Both the position numbers and the translations under genes were made by a program. Below the pieces are notes generated by a model. That model was not told the DNA's origin. It saw nothing but the letters and a program-made list of their open reading frames with translations, and did not search any database. This document shows positions 25,014 through 46,120 of a stretch of 64,000 nt of DNA, in pieces; the first letter of the stretch is position 1, and every line of letters starts with the position of its first letter. The stretch covers positions 960,065 to 1,024,064 of the forward strand of contig CH003035.1 of NCBI GenBank assembly GCA_000149265.1, in the 5' to 3' direction. This stretch comes from Ciona savignyi (Eukaryota > Chordata > Ascidiacea > Phlebobranchia > Cionidae).

Positions 25014-27438
25014 TCAGGTTTCTTCATCGTCCAGACCAAATACGTATTTCTTGGGGTTTGGATTTAAGTGTTTTTTCAGTTCACGACGTTCTTGCATTGG
25101 CCAAACATCACTAGTAAATGAACAAGGAACTTGGCCCTGTATTTTACATATGCACTTTGCTTTAAAGCCTGGGCCAAAATTGGCAGGATTTGGTTCAGCA
25201 GCACTGGTTTCTCTTTGAATCAGTTCCCTACATCAGACGAAAAACATTGAAGTTTAAGTAAATGTATAGCAAAAGGTATTGGAAAAATTAGGTGGTACAA
25301 AACTGTTTTTTTAATCCTACAATTAATAATATATGATATTTCTATTTTAACCCGGGGCATAAGAAAAACACAGGGGGTGATTTTGTAACACAGACAGTCA
25401 GATTGCCATGTGCACACAGTTTGGGTTCGACCCACTAACCAAATTGTTTTAAAGTTCTGGCATTGTCTAGTAAGTGCATTGCTTAAAGACACAACTGATA
25501 AGCTAGAAGCTGGTATCGCTTCCACCACATATTAGCTCACAGCCCAATGACCTACTTAAAAGAAAACTGACCTAACAAAAGCTCACCCTAATTTAAGTAT
25601 TGCGCTGGCATAATACAACATCTCAGAGGAACAGGACAACAAAGCAAACAGGATTATAACTTTAACATACCTAGGTTTTCCAATAACTTTTTGAATTCGT
25701 GAAAGTATTTCCACTTGGTCTTGTCCCTCAGCATCTATGTAAAATCGTTCCCCATTTTCTGTATATAAGGAAATATTAGTTTAACCAAATTGTTTTACGA
25801 TACCCTTGGGTTAAACTTATTGTTTACCTAAGAGTGCAAAATGATGGTATAAGTATATTTGATTAACATCACTATGTATTTATAATGATAAAAAGAAAGC
25901 ATAATTTTGGGGCAAAATAGGAATGTCAGGGGTAAAGATAAAAGAAAATGTGTAGTGAGCAGTCCTGGAAATCCTAACTTTATGCCTTATGGTTTAGACC
26001 ATATGATAACCTAATTTACATATATATTTTATAAAAATGGACAAATATTAAATTATATGTAGTGTATAGAGATTGTATAAGATGACATTATTTTAATGCT
26101 TAAAGTATCAATAATAAATCATATCAAACATGCATAATACGAAATGTGATACTTAGAAATTGACTATATGACGGTTTATAGCCATTTACCTACCAAGAAA
26201 GAATGTGAAAAAAGGAGTTGGGGTTAAGTCTTTAATAACCAACATCTGTACATTGGGATTCATGTGTTGAAACTGGGACAAATTCAGTTCAACAATTTTC
26301 CTGAAAATAAGAAATGAAAGATTTTGATTTATATTTTAAGATAAAAAACAATATAGTGGTATAGTTATATATATATATCTTTAGGAGAAAAAAAATATAT
26401 TAATAAGCTACAGGTGAAAACATTTGGCGACTGAATTGTTTTTACATCAAACATACACTAATATCGGTACTCAGTTTTAGAAGAAATGGTCAAAAGTAAA
26501 CTAAAAAGTTTATTTAGCAAACTCATCAGCCCAACAAATCAATTTCTTTACCATACCATGCCCATTTCAACTATGGTCAAATTCAACAAGAAATCATGCT
26601 TGCCAATGATTAAAGGTCTATAGATCCTACCAGGCAATATTGCTTATAACATGTATACTAATATTTTTGGGCTGCCTCTAAATACTACAGGATCGCTTGG
26701 AGCGCTTGGATCACTTAGATTGCTATGGAAAGTAATTCTTAACCTGTCCCAAACACTAATCTTAACCCCAGAACTAACTTTAATCCCAACCCTAACATTA
26801 ATATCATGGCTTTTGCAATTACGAAGTATTGTAAGCGATCCAAGCGCTTCAAGCGATTCAAGCGCTCCAAGCGATCCTGTAGTATTTAGAGGTACCATAT
26901 TTTTGGTACTGAAAAACAAAACAGGGTAATTTTACGAAAAATAAAGACACACGCCATGAAAAATGTTTTTATGTATAAACAGAGTAATGGGCAATTAAAA
27001 TGAATTAATAAAACTAGTAGTTAGAGGCACCAAACTAGATAACTTTTGTTTTTTGGGTGCCTTTCTGTTTTGCTTTAGTATCTTGCCACAGAATTTTTGT
27101 AAATTGTTGGATTTTCAGTTAACGTCATATTTGTTTTGGTATATATGTATATGACATGTGTTTTCAAATTGTTGGTGGTAAACGCTGCAGCGAAAGAAAA
27201 AAAAATTGTATTGTACTAACCGAACTCCGCTGTGAGCTTCATAGTTGTTTTCATAATTTCCATAATTTATTGACATGATTCTTACAGAATCCCTCAATAC
27301 AATTCCTTGGTTAAGATATTGTTTTGTTTTCGTGATCGGGTATTTACCACTCATCAAGCCTTTCATTGGACTTTGTTTGTCAGCGATCAACTTTTTAAAC
27401 TGCTGAACCCGCAGAAGTCGCTGAGTAAGAAGGACCAT
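25014..27438 (-). CDS. mrps25: Mitochondrial ribosomal protein S25 (mS25)
   Basis: mS25 is a protein of the small mitochondrial ribosomal subunit with the thioredoxin-like fold shared by L51/S25/CI-B8 proteins. Four minus-strand exons: 27438-27221, 26300-26194, 25758-25671 and 25227-25014 (TGA). Phases agree, giving 208 residues (human about 173). Diagnostic stretches are GKYPITKTKQYLNQGIV, LRDSVRIMSINY, LTPTPFFTFFLENGE, HPANFGP-like NPANFGPGFKAKCICKIQGQ, and VPCSF. I chose Met 27438 because it gives a basic leader (MVLLTQRLLRVQQFKKL) and is preceded by a possible trans-splice acceptor 'ctcttgcag'. Met 27366 (MKGLMSGKYPI) matches the shorter vertebrate start and is the alternative. A minus-strand AATAAA at 24983-24978 lies about 30 nt after the stop. 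Confidence 0.93.
25340..25530 (-). repeat. Possible old SINE copy, strongly diverged
   Basis: On the minus strand, 'aagcaatgcacttact', 'gggtcgaacccaaactgtg' and 'atggcaatctgactgtctgt' follow the order of SINE modules but with many changes. It lies in MRPS25 intron 3. Confidence 0.4.
26670..26896. mobile_element. Foldback/MITE element, copy 2 (227 bp, 9-bp TSD)
   Basis: Same family as 3856-4119: left end CTGCCTCTAAATACTACAGG, right end CCTGTAGTATTTAGAGGTAC, inner 9-mers GCTTGGAGC/GCTTGGATC and their complements, and the same core. The 9-bp duplication ATATTTTTG is at 26661-26669 and 26897-26905. It lies in MRPS25 intron 1. Confidence 0.9.
27035..27205. repeat. Dispersed repeat family C, copy 1
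   Basis: Shares an ordered set of motifs with 48636-48800: 'ggtgcctttctgt', a 'gccacag' stretch, 'ttgttggattttcagtt', 'tgttttggtatatat', 'aattgttggtggtaaacgct', then an A-rich end. No coding capacity. It overlaps the end of MRPS25 exon 1's intron side. Confidence 0.7.
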
Positions 27439-27536
27439 CGTGGTGCCTAAATTAGTACAATCTTTCTGCAAGAGTTTACAAAATAAAAACAATGTATCAC
27501 TATTTTCAAATATTTACCTAACAGCGACAAATTCCA

Positions 27537-27597
27537 GTACCTCTAAATACTAAAGGATTGCTTGGATTGTTTACGATACTTCGTAATTACAAAAGCC
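27537..27597 (+). mobile_element. Foldback element fragment (copy 3)
   Basis: The left end GTACCTCTAAATACTAAAGG with one 'gattgcttggatt' block is joined directly to 'acgatacttcgtaattac', the other side of the core on the opposite strand. The internal sequence is deleted or inverted. Confidence 0.7.
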
Positions 27598-27660
27598 TGA
27601 AGAAAAATTCTCTCACTAAAAAAAAGATTATGATATTAGCGGTCCCCCTAAATACTAAGG

Positions 27661-27958
27661 CCCTACTGGAAAGTTCGTATGATGAGCCGGATATATCTGG
27701 CGTGGCGCACTGACTACTTTTTCGGGTATTGGCGCAGAAAAATCCAAAAAATCATGCTGGCGTGGCGTGATTACACTTCCTTTCATTTATGTCAGTATTT
27801 TTGATAATTTAAGCTTTATATTTCAAAGTTTTAATTGAAAATGATGCAACTTTGTTTGTGGTGGCGCAAATTAGTATTACTGGCGTGGCGCAAAATTTAG
27901 GTCAAAAAAAATGTTGGCGCAAAAATCTGGCGCACAGAAAACGAACTTTCCAATAGGG
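27661..27958. mobile_element. 298-bp MITE inserted in a foldback element (8-bp TSD)
   Basis: Terminal inverted repeats CCCTACTGGAAAGTTCGT and ACGAACTTTCCAATAGGG are flanked by TACTAAGG (27653-27660) and TACTACGG (27959-27966), an 8-bp duplication with one mismatch. Removing the insert restores the foldback terminus. Inside, the motif TGGCGTGGCGC or its core TGGCGC recurs six or more times. No coding capacity. An 8-bp duplication fits hAT-like or P-like elements; the family is not recognised. Confidence 0.8.
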
Positions 27959-28122
27959 TACTACGGGACCGCTTGGAGCACTTAAATCGCTTACTATACT
28001 TCGTAATTACACTAGCTATGATAATAATGTTAGGGTTGGGGACTTGGGGTTAAAGTTAGTTCTGGGGTTGAGATTAAGTGTTTGGGACGTGGTTAGAATT
28101 ACTTTCCATAGCAATCTAAGGG

Positions 28123-28222
28123 NNNNNNNNNNNNNNNNNNNNNNNNNNNNNNNNNNNNNNNNNNNNNNNNNNNNNNNNNNNNNNNNNNNNNNNNNNNNNN
28201 NNNNNNNNNNNNNNNNNNNNNN
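28123..28222. other. Assembly gap (100 N)
   Basis: Exactly 100 N, a placeholder of unknown true size. Both flanks are foldback element sequence ('gcaatctaaggg' on the left, 'gcgcttggatcgcttggatc' on the right). Confidence 0.99.
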
Positions 28223-28599
28223 GCGCTTGGATCGCTTGGATCACTTGCATTGCTATTGACAGTAATTCTAACCCTGTTTCCAACACTAATCTCAACCCCA
28301 GACTTAACTTTAACCCCAACCCTAACATTAACATCATGGCTTTTGTAATTACGAAGTATAGTAAGCGATACCGAAGCGCTCCTAGCGATTCAAGCGCTCC
28401 ATGCGATCCAAGCGGTCCAAGCGGTCCTTGGTAGTATTAGAGGTACCGCAATCTAAGTGATCCAAGCGGTCCTGTAGTATTTAGAGGCACCCTGATATTA
28501 GTGTTAGGGTTGAGGTTAAAGTTTAGTTTGAAGTTGAGATTAGTGCTGTAAAGGATTCAAGCGATCCTGTAGTATTTAGAGGCACCCACAAATTCAACA

Positions 28600-31500
28600 T
28601 CAGTTGATTCTGTAGAGTGCCGGCGTTTCTCTAATTTAGCTGTCGATCCGCCTACGTTTACGTCTGGGTGGTATTTTAAAATTCACGTTTGCACCATTGT
28701 GGTTCAATACAAAATCAAATTAAGATTACTTGAAAGAATATCGACACTTTGTAAAAGAGAACTTAGCCTTCGTCATAAAATCATATGTACATGATTTTTA
28801 AAGAATAAACTTTAAACCGAGTCGTAAGATTACAGATATATAAATTAATGACGTAATGTCGGTTGATAAATTCTTTTTGGGTCATAAAACAATGATCTCT
28901 TTATTCCTTCTGGGTTATAGTTGACAAGAAAAGTGCAATAAACGTGTCAATTCCCCAAAAATAAAAATACGCTTAACATGGGATTTCTTAAAATCTACAC
29001 ACGAGTATTTTGGGTTAAAGTTGAATTCCCAATGAAAGAGTTAAGAAAGGGAAATTCCCGCATTGAAAACTTGCAACAAACGATAAAAGAAACATATTTT
29101 ATATATCATGTTTTCTCGCCGTGAATTAAAGAGGCAAGGGGCGCTATCACACTCGCAATCGTTCAAATAGCATACCCCTCATTAAGTCACCACACCTCTT
29201 CTTCTTTTGAATAGTTGGTTGACTGTTTTTTTTCGGGTAAAAGAATACATGTAATTATCTATGGGTTAAAATACTGACCGGCCACGACAAACACAATTTT
29301 ATTGTAAATTGCGAGAAACAAAAAGATAAGTGTCGTGTAATGTTTTGCCGGTTGGCACAACTTGTCCATCGGCAGTTATGTAAAATGTTGTGGCAACGAA
29401 ACCAGCCGCAGGCTACTCGTTTAGTTTATTTGATTTTCGCACCTTTAATGAAATAATTAAAAGAAAATGCATTTAAAATAAAACTAAAGGAAAGATTTTT
29501 TACGGTAAAAGTACAGTAGTCAAAACACGTCAGTGAATACATGTGGTATAAGAGTATACAAAAAGGAAACATGGTTAGTCGAAAGGTAAACTGACGATTA
29601 ACCGTATAATAACTTTCCCGCGTTTTCCCATTCATGGAAATAATTATCCTTATCCCTTTTCTCGTGTTTATTTAGTATTTCTCGAAAATTCCTAATTTTC
29701 GTACAAAAATACTTGCACTAAAAATAGGATTTCCGGCACTTTAATTAATTAAGGTTGAGAAAGGGCCACTTGGACAATTTTCCAAATTACTATTCGGTTG
29801 CCCTGAAATTATAACAGGCTCTTGTAAAAGCCGCACACTACGCAAGGGTGTTATGAATAATAGATTGAAAAAAGCTCTAAGTCGAGGCTTCTGTGTTTGG
29901 CTTTGCTTCGGACACGACTAATTAAATGCAAACGGTCTGCCCCGCACAATCAGCGGAATCTACCAAGGGAGGCTTTTCCAATCTTATTTTTATCTCGATT
30001 TTCTTCTCGCACAAGTCAGTCAGCATTGAATTATTAATAATTTTGTAATAGAAATACAAAAGAAATGAAAGTATAGGTGCAAGAAAAAGGAGGACATCTT
30101 CAGTTACACTGTCACCTTTTTTAAATCAGTTACTTGATTATCAAAAGATAGCGGCAGGCTAAAAAATTTTTACTCTGACAACACTAGTTGACAGCATTGG
30201 AAATCGGACCAAGGAAAACTAATTTCTGAGGTTAGAGGTAAGTTTACCGATTATGGAATATAGATGCTAATCGGTAATAGACATGTAGCCAACTAATGGG
30301 ATATGGCCTAGAGAACAATATTTTATAGAAAGGTCTCACGCTTTACCAATAAAAGATTATTTTACGTTTAATAATTCTCTGTTTTTTAAAACGTAACCAG
30401 GTAAGATGAAAGCCGCGATGAGAGTCGTAAAGGTATTTTATGAGTTTGGGCGCTACAAAAACCTACTCCGTTTTGTGTCCATATGGTTGTGCTGTTTACC
30501 GTAACGTTACAACTGACAACTACTGTCACCGTGAATAGCGTAATCATTTATGTTGAAATTTGATTCCTCTAAAATATTGACTACCCCTAGAAAAAAACAA
30601 AAAAAATCCTACATATATTGACTTTTTTTTAAATAAAACCATAAGCGTATTTCGTAGGCGTGTAACTTATTTGTATTACCGGGTGTAGTATATTTATACA
30701 AATGCTTAACACAAAAGTAGAATTGGCCGTAGAAAGTTATTGATATTATAAAATTGCACTATAACTAATTGTATTGCTCAGCATAAATTTTTTTGTACAG
30801 TTTGAATTATTCAATTTGATTATTACATACCGCACGTCCTTGCGATAAGAAATTATATGTTTAATTGAGGTTGTTTGGTGGGGTGATTTAAGGGTGATAA
30901 GCTTGTCTCAGTGTATCGGTACCTTTGACGTGTCGAGGCTTTAATTTTTCATGTTCGCATTACATATTTAATGCCCGTCTCTATGGTTAGTATTGTTGTA
31001 TTATATCTTAAATAACAGCAGTCTGCTAGTTAAAGTTACATTCAGATTTTACTGATTTAAAATATTCAAATATTTTAAACATGGTTGCCCTTCACTTTAT
31101 AAAATATACAAAGTGCAACATACTAATACACGTTTTATTCCTTTACCATATAAAAAAGTTGCAAAGTTCAACTTAATTTGATGCATTTATACAGAATTAA
31201 CAACCGCGCATAAATACCTAGAATTAACAGTTTGTTTTCATTACCACCTGCCGGCATGGTGTAAGCAAGCAAACTTAATCCACAATCACAATGAAACTCT
31301 TGATTTGTACTTCGCTATTTCGATAAATCATTACGCGCAGATGGGTTAATTGACTGCATGCTCGGTAATATGTCATGTACTTAACAGTTATATACATATC
31401 TACCTTGCTGTGATTACATTAACTTCCATTTGCTCGTGTTAATCGGAATAATGGGAATCTGGGTTTGATTATCTGATACGACTATTGCATAATCCTCTCG

Positions 31501-32010
31501 ATTTACCTGACATAAGAAAGACAGGTTTCGTTCAACTGACTTTAGAGTTTAAAACTGGCAATATATTTAATTATTAACTAAAAATGAATATAAGATTATA
31601 AAAAGTGAGCTTATAAAGGTTGTTATTTGGTGATATCTAGTCTAAATATCACAGATCAAATATGCCGCCCATACAGTAATAACTAAAGAATAGTAGCAAA
31701 TTTGAAAAATAAAATCACAAACTAAACCATTAATGCCTATAGTGGTTTAAGACGTTGTCTATATGTGTCTAAGAGCCTGGGAAAAAGCAGGGGAAATTTA
31801 AACACAAGCTTTAAAAGAGTTCTTGCCTACAGCATATAAGTGATACGATATGCTGTCGCATCAATTGTAATACAGACATTTTATAACATATACTGTATAT
31901 GTTATTTGTATTAAAATATACTTTAATTCGCTAAAGTGGTGTTATATATTGTTAGCATACACGAGGGTATTGCTGGAACTAAGAATCCACGAAGTAACAT
32001 CGACATCCAG
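28600..32010. other. Intergenic region upstream of TMEM26-like gene
   Basis: About 3.4 kb without recognisable coding exons. A SINE 3' tail fragment is at about 29580-29655. A possible 5' UTR donor 'gttagag|gtaagttt' at 30236-30245 could belong to the TMEM26-like transcript, but nothing else supports it. Otherwise AT-rich. Confidence 0.5.
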
Positions 32011-32015
32011 CTGCA

Positions 32016-35870
<3,855 letters not shown>

Positions 35871-37822
35871 CTCTAAAGATCCAGTTGCGGTATTATTCGA
35901 GTATGCATATAGACGAGAGTGTTAACACTGTCGAACACTGCAACAGACAATGCACATGTACAGTTATGTTCGGTGTAGATTCTGATACTAAACATCGCTG
36001 TATGACCATAAATTGTTCGGTAACGCATTTGACACATAATCAAAAAGGAACTTATACACTCAACAGTGATTTTCATAATTCCGGTATATTGTTTCTAAAT
36101 ACATAATCTATTGCGTTCCAATGATGAAACCGTTGACATTATTACAACCTAACAGTTCTCTCGTTAAATCAATTCAAACTTTTGAATCTCGATGGATTTT
36201 ATCTTATTTGTATACATTTTTGTTCAATACTTATGTTTCAATATGCTATTTTTACCTTTCTCCTCATATCAAAGTTATATGTGAAATAAGTTCATTACGA
36301 AATAATGCACAATATAAATTTCGCTGAATAGCCATGGAATCGAAGCACAACCTAAAGTATTTCGGCACACAAGATGGCCAATGCAAATATAACCTTACAA
36401 TTATGTCGCCACATTTGTCATAATGCAACACAATTACCATGTTAGCCTAAGCCTATAGCTACAACATTAGCACAAACTTTGCTCTGTCTAAAAATCTGCA
36501 TATTATAGTACTTGCACGTTAGTAAATCATGATTATGTATTTACATATTCTAGCAAGTTGGTATGTGCTGGTAATTTATCCAAACACTGTTGGCCAGGTC
36601 ACAGTTTATGTTTGTAAATCTGGACATTTACTTACATGTCGCCTACCTATTTCTCTTGCGGCAATCAAGTAGATGGACTTATAGAATATTATAAGGTTGA
36701 TACGTAAATAATTGTATTTACTAACTCCTTTGAAAATGAAAACCACCAAAACCTACATTTGTTTAGACTTCTAGATTTTGTATGTCTATGAGTATTGAAC
36801 AAGGCCTTGTCCATTGGACGGCGAAATATATATTTATAGTTATCCTCATGAGTAAAAAAACGCAAACACAGACCGTTGCCAGACTATCTAGTGTCTACCC
36901 ACGACTAATGCAGTCTATTCAACTAAAAAGGTACTGGTTCAAAGTACTTTACGGCTCTGTAAGATTACACAAATGTTTAGCTGACGACAGGCGCTTTAAC
37001 AATGCAGTCGGACGATAGACAGCTTTAAAGAGCATTATGATTTATAAGTGAATTACAAGCTTTATCTACAATAATGTGACAATTATGCTACTTTGTCAAT
37101 TTACAAGGAATTAAGACAAATTACCCAACAAATCCTTGACTTAAGCACAATGTGTTCGGGGCTGAAAAAGCATTTGGTGTAAATTCAAAATATTTTAAAC
37201 TCATGTCAATAATTATAATTCAAATACAGTATTTGGTTTGAATTAAATCTAGTTGTTCGTTTAAAAATAGCCTGTTAGTACTGGGATTACAAATTTTTGT
37301 GGACATATGTTGAGTTAGACTGATTTGTTTTCTGTGCATTTAAGGGGAAAATAAGGAAAATTAAAAACCTAAAATTTAAACCAATACACGATTAATAATA
37401 ATTAGAAAAAATGCACATCTTGAAAATTGTTACCAAGCTTTAGGTTCAAAGTAAAGGGGCTATGTCAGCAACTGGTGTTTGCTGCAATTAAATATAATTG
37501 CAGAACAAGACCTGGTAATGTGTTAGATTACGTTACATCAATAGATTTGAAAATATTTCTTCGCGGGGAGATTCTAGTTACATGTTAAACACACCCCCTT
37601 AGAATGAGTATTGTGATGAAACAATACCCGCGCGTGTCAGTGTGTATTGTAGCACCATTGAGTTTTGTGAGAAATCTCTTGAGTCTTAATAGTCATTGAA
37701 TGGCACTAAGGACAATACATGCTATATCAGCTTGCATGGCGACCTTGTCAAATTCGGTGAATATTACTGATCATCGCATTTTGTCATAGCGCTGATCTGT
37801 GGAATAGCTGCAGTTTGAAAAG
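35871..37822. other. Intergenic region downstream of TMEM26-like gene
   Basis: Contains the TMEM26 3' UTR and the promoter side of the next plus-strand gene. No conserved exon, RNA gene or repeat is recognisable. Confidence 0.5.
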
Positions 37823-39165
37823 ATGTCGGCCACATTCATTTCTGGAGCAAGAACGTAAGTAGATATTTATGTTCGTTAAACTTTTAAAAGGACAATTTTA
37901 AATTCCAAGTTTTTTCCGGCTTAAAAAAAGATTTTTTTCTGATACGCTGTGCACTTATTATCATACCTAAGTAATACGATACAAAATGAATACAGATCAT
38001 CGAAATGGGACAAGCTAGACCCCGTATCAATGCAACAAAACCGGACAGATCACTGGTCCAAGATGAAACACCGCGCTACCAACTTCTCGTTAAAGATGCC
38101 AGAAGCAACTGTTATAACAAAACGTATGCGAACAAACATAAATCCTAGTGTTAAAAAGCCTCCAAACGGTTTTTAATTTAGAGTTTTCTGGTTTTGTAGT
38201 TTCAATAATACTTTAAAAGACTGATGGGCCATTTTTATTAGAATTACCACCCGATGCAACTCGCTATAGAATGAATCCAGATGGAAGTGTAATACCACTA
38301 AAGGGGGAAGCATTTGACGACAAGTTAAAACGAGATTTTATTGATGACACCGCGCCAGGAAAGTAGGTTTTTGCAGGTTTAATTAAAATTTACAAAAATT
38401 TCCCTAATTATTTGCGTTATATTATGTCATTTATAAATAGGCAAAACCTATTGGTGAATCAACATATTTTATTCATTTAACGAGACTTGCATGTTTTTTT
38501 TTTGAAGTTACCAGAAGACACGGCTTGTCAGATCGCGATCTATTCCAAACATGAAGAAATACCGAAATCCTTTCAACGACCGAGCTAGAGATGGTTTCAA
38601 GTTTTGGCCGCTGACAAGACCTAAACCAACCTTATGTACGTGTTCATGCATTTTTAGTCTTTTAGGCTTTTTGCTAGTGCTTCAAAGTTAAAAATGTGAT
38701 ACCTTAAAGCGTGGGCTTTTTGTTGCCGACTCTTTCAATTAACATTATGGAGATTATGGATTCACTAACACTATACGCGACATACTGGACAGAAAAACAC
38801 AGACAGTAAAAAGTGAAATGTTGTAAATGTAATAGGTGGTTGGTTATGTACTCATGCATAATACTAAAGCATGTTTTTGGGGCCGTAAAGTGAAAGCATT
38901 GAGAGAATTACTATGACGTAATATGAACGCACATAGGTTAAATCAAGCTTCTGAGATTATGAAGGCTCGTAAAAGTTGTGTACATTTTTTTCTGCTTTAT
39001 AATTTTCTCCGTGCACCCAGGCTGGGTAAATTACTGTGAATTGGTGGTGTAATATTTAGTAAACGAATTGTCCAACGTTATACTCATTTTTGTATTTTAG
39101 ATGGAAAATACGGAATGGGATCATACAAATCCGTACTTGGACTGGGCGATGCTGTGAGGACATAA
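37823..39165 (+). CDS. Unrecognised 172-residue basic protein
   Basis: Five exons with consistent phases: 37823-37854, 37996-38168, 38242-38362, 38508-38635 and 39101-39165 (TAA). The only junction set that stays open uses the acceptor 'ttttgaag' before 38508. The product is short, basic and proline-rich, with no signal peptide or membrane segment. Landmarks are SSKWDKLDPVSMQQNRTDHW, LPPDATRYRMNPDGSVIP, SIPNMKKYRNPFNDRARDGF and a glycine-rich end YGKYGMGSYKSVLGLGDAV. I do not recognise the family. The low-complexity, Tyr/Pro/Lys-rich style resembles small ciliary microtubule-associated proteins, and the tail-to-tail neighbour is an axonemal protein, but this is only a hint. AATAAA is at 39238-39243. 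Confidence 0.8.
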
Positions 39166-39535
39166 TAGAGATTATGACGTGTCCGAGAACAGTTGTGGTT
39201 CTAAATTCTTACTCCTCGAAACCTGTTTTCTCTTGTCAATAAAAAGCGGTGTATTATAACATATGTATTTATTAAAACAACCAAACATAAATTGAATTGT
39301 ACAGTTTTTCCGTTGAAAGTCGTATGTGGTAGAAATCCAAAGAACGTTCATATAGCACATTCAAATGCGGTTGAAATCAATTATTCAAACAGCACAGTAA
39401 GCTCGGGTTTAAGGTGCGACGCAAATTGCGTCAACAGCACATTGAAAGGGTGGCGGAGTAATTTCGGGTCGAATTTGTTCATTTCTGTGTCTTTAAGAAC
39501 TTAATCTTGTGTTGATGGTCATTAGGAGCGCAAGT

Positions 39536-46120
<6,585 letters not shown>

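Larger units (their letters stand above)
27641..28586. mobile_element. Cluster of foldback element copies (copy 4, composite)
   Basis: Several copies lie head to head. A minus-oriented core runs 27967-28122; after the gap a plus-oriented copy runs 28223-28446 and ends at GGTACC. Right-end fragments follow at 28448-28493 and 28494-28586, each closing 'gtagtatttagaggcacc'. A 298-bp element interrupts the first copy's terminus. The assembly gap 28123-28222 lies within the 9-mer-rich part. Confidence 0.75.

Noticed and set aside
30225-30250. Possible 5' UTR exon of TMEM26 ending at 'gttagag|gtaagttt'
   Set aside because: Only a donor-like sequence supports it. The coding exon at 32016 needs no upstream exon, and the link cannot be shown from sequence alone.
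38508-38530. Alternative acceptor 'ttaccag' for exon 4 of the orphan gene
   Set aside because: Using it shifts the frame to an early stop. The acceptor 'ttttgaag' keeps the frame open through to the final exon.
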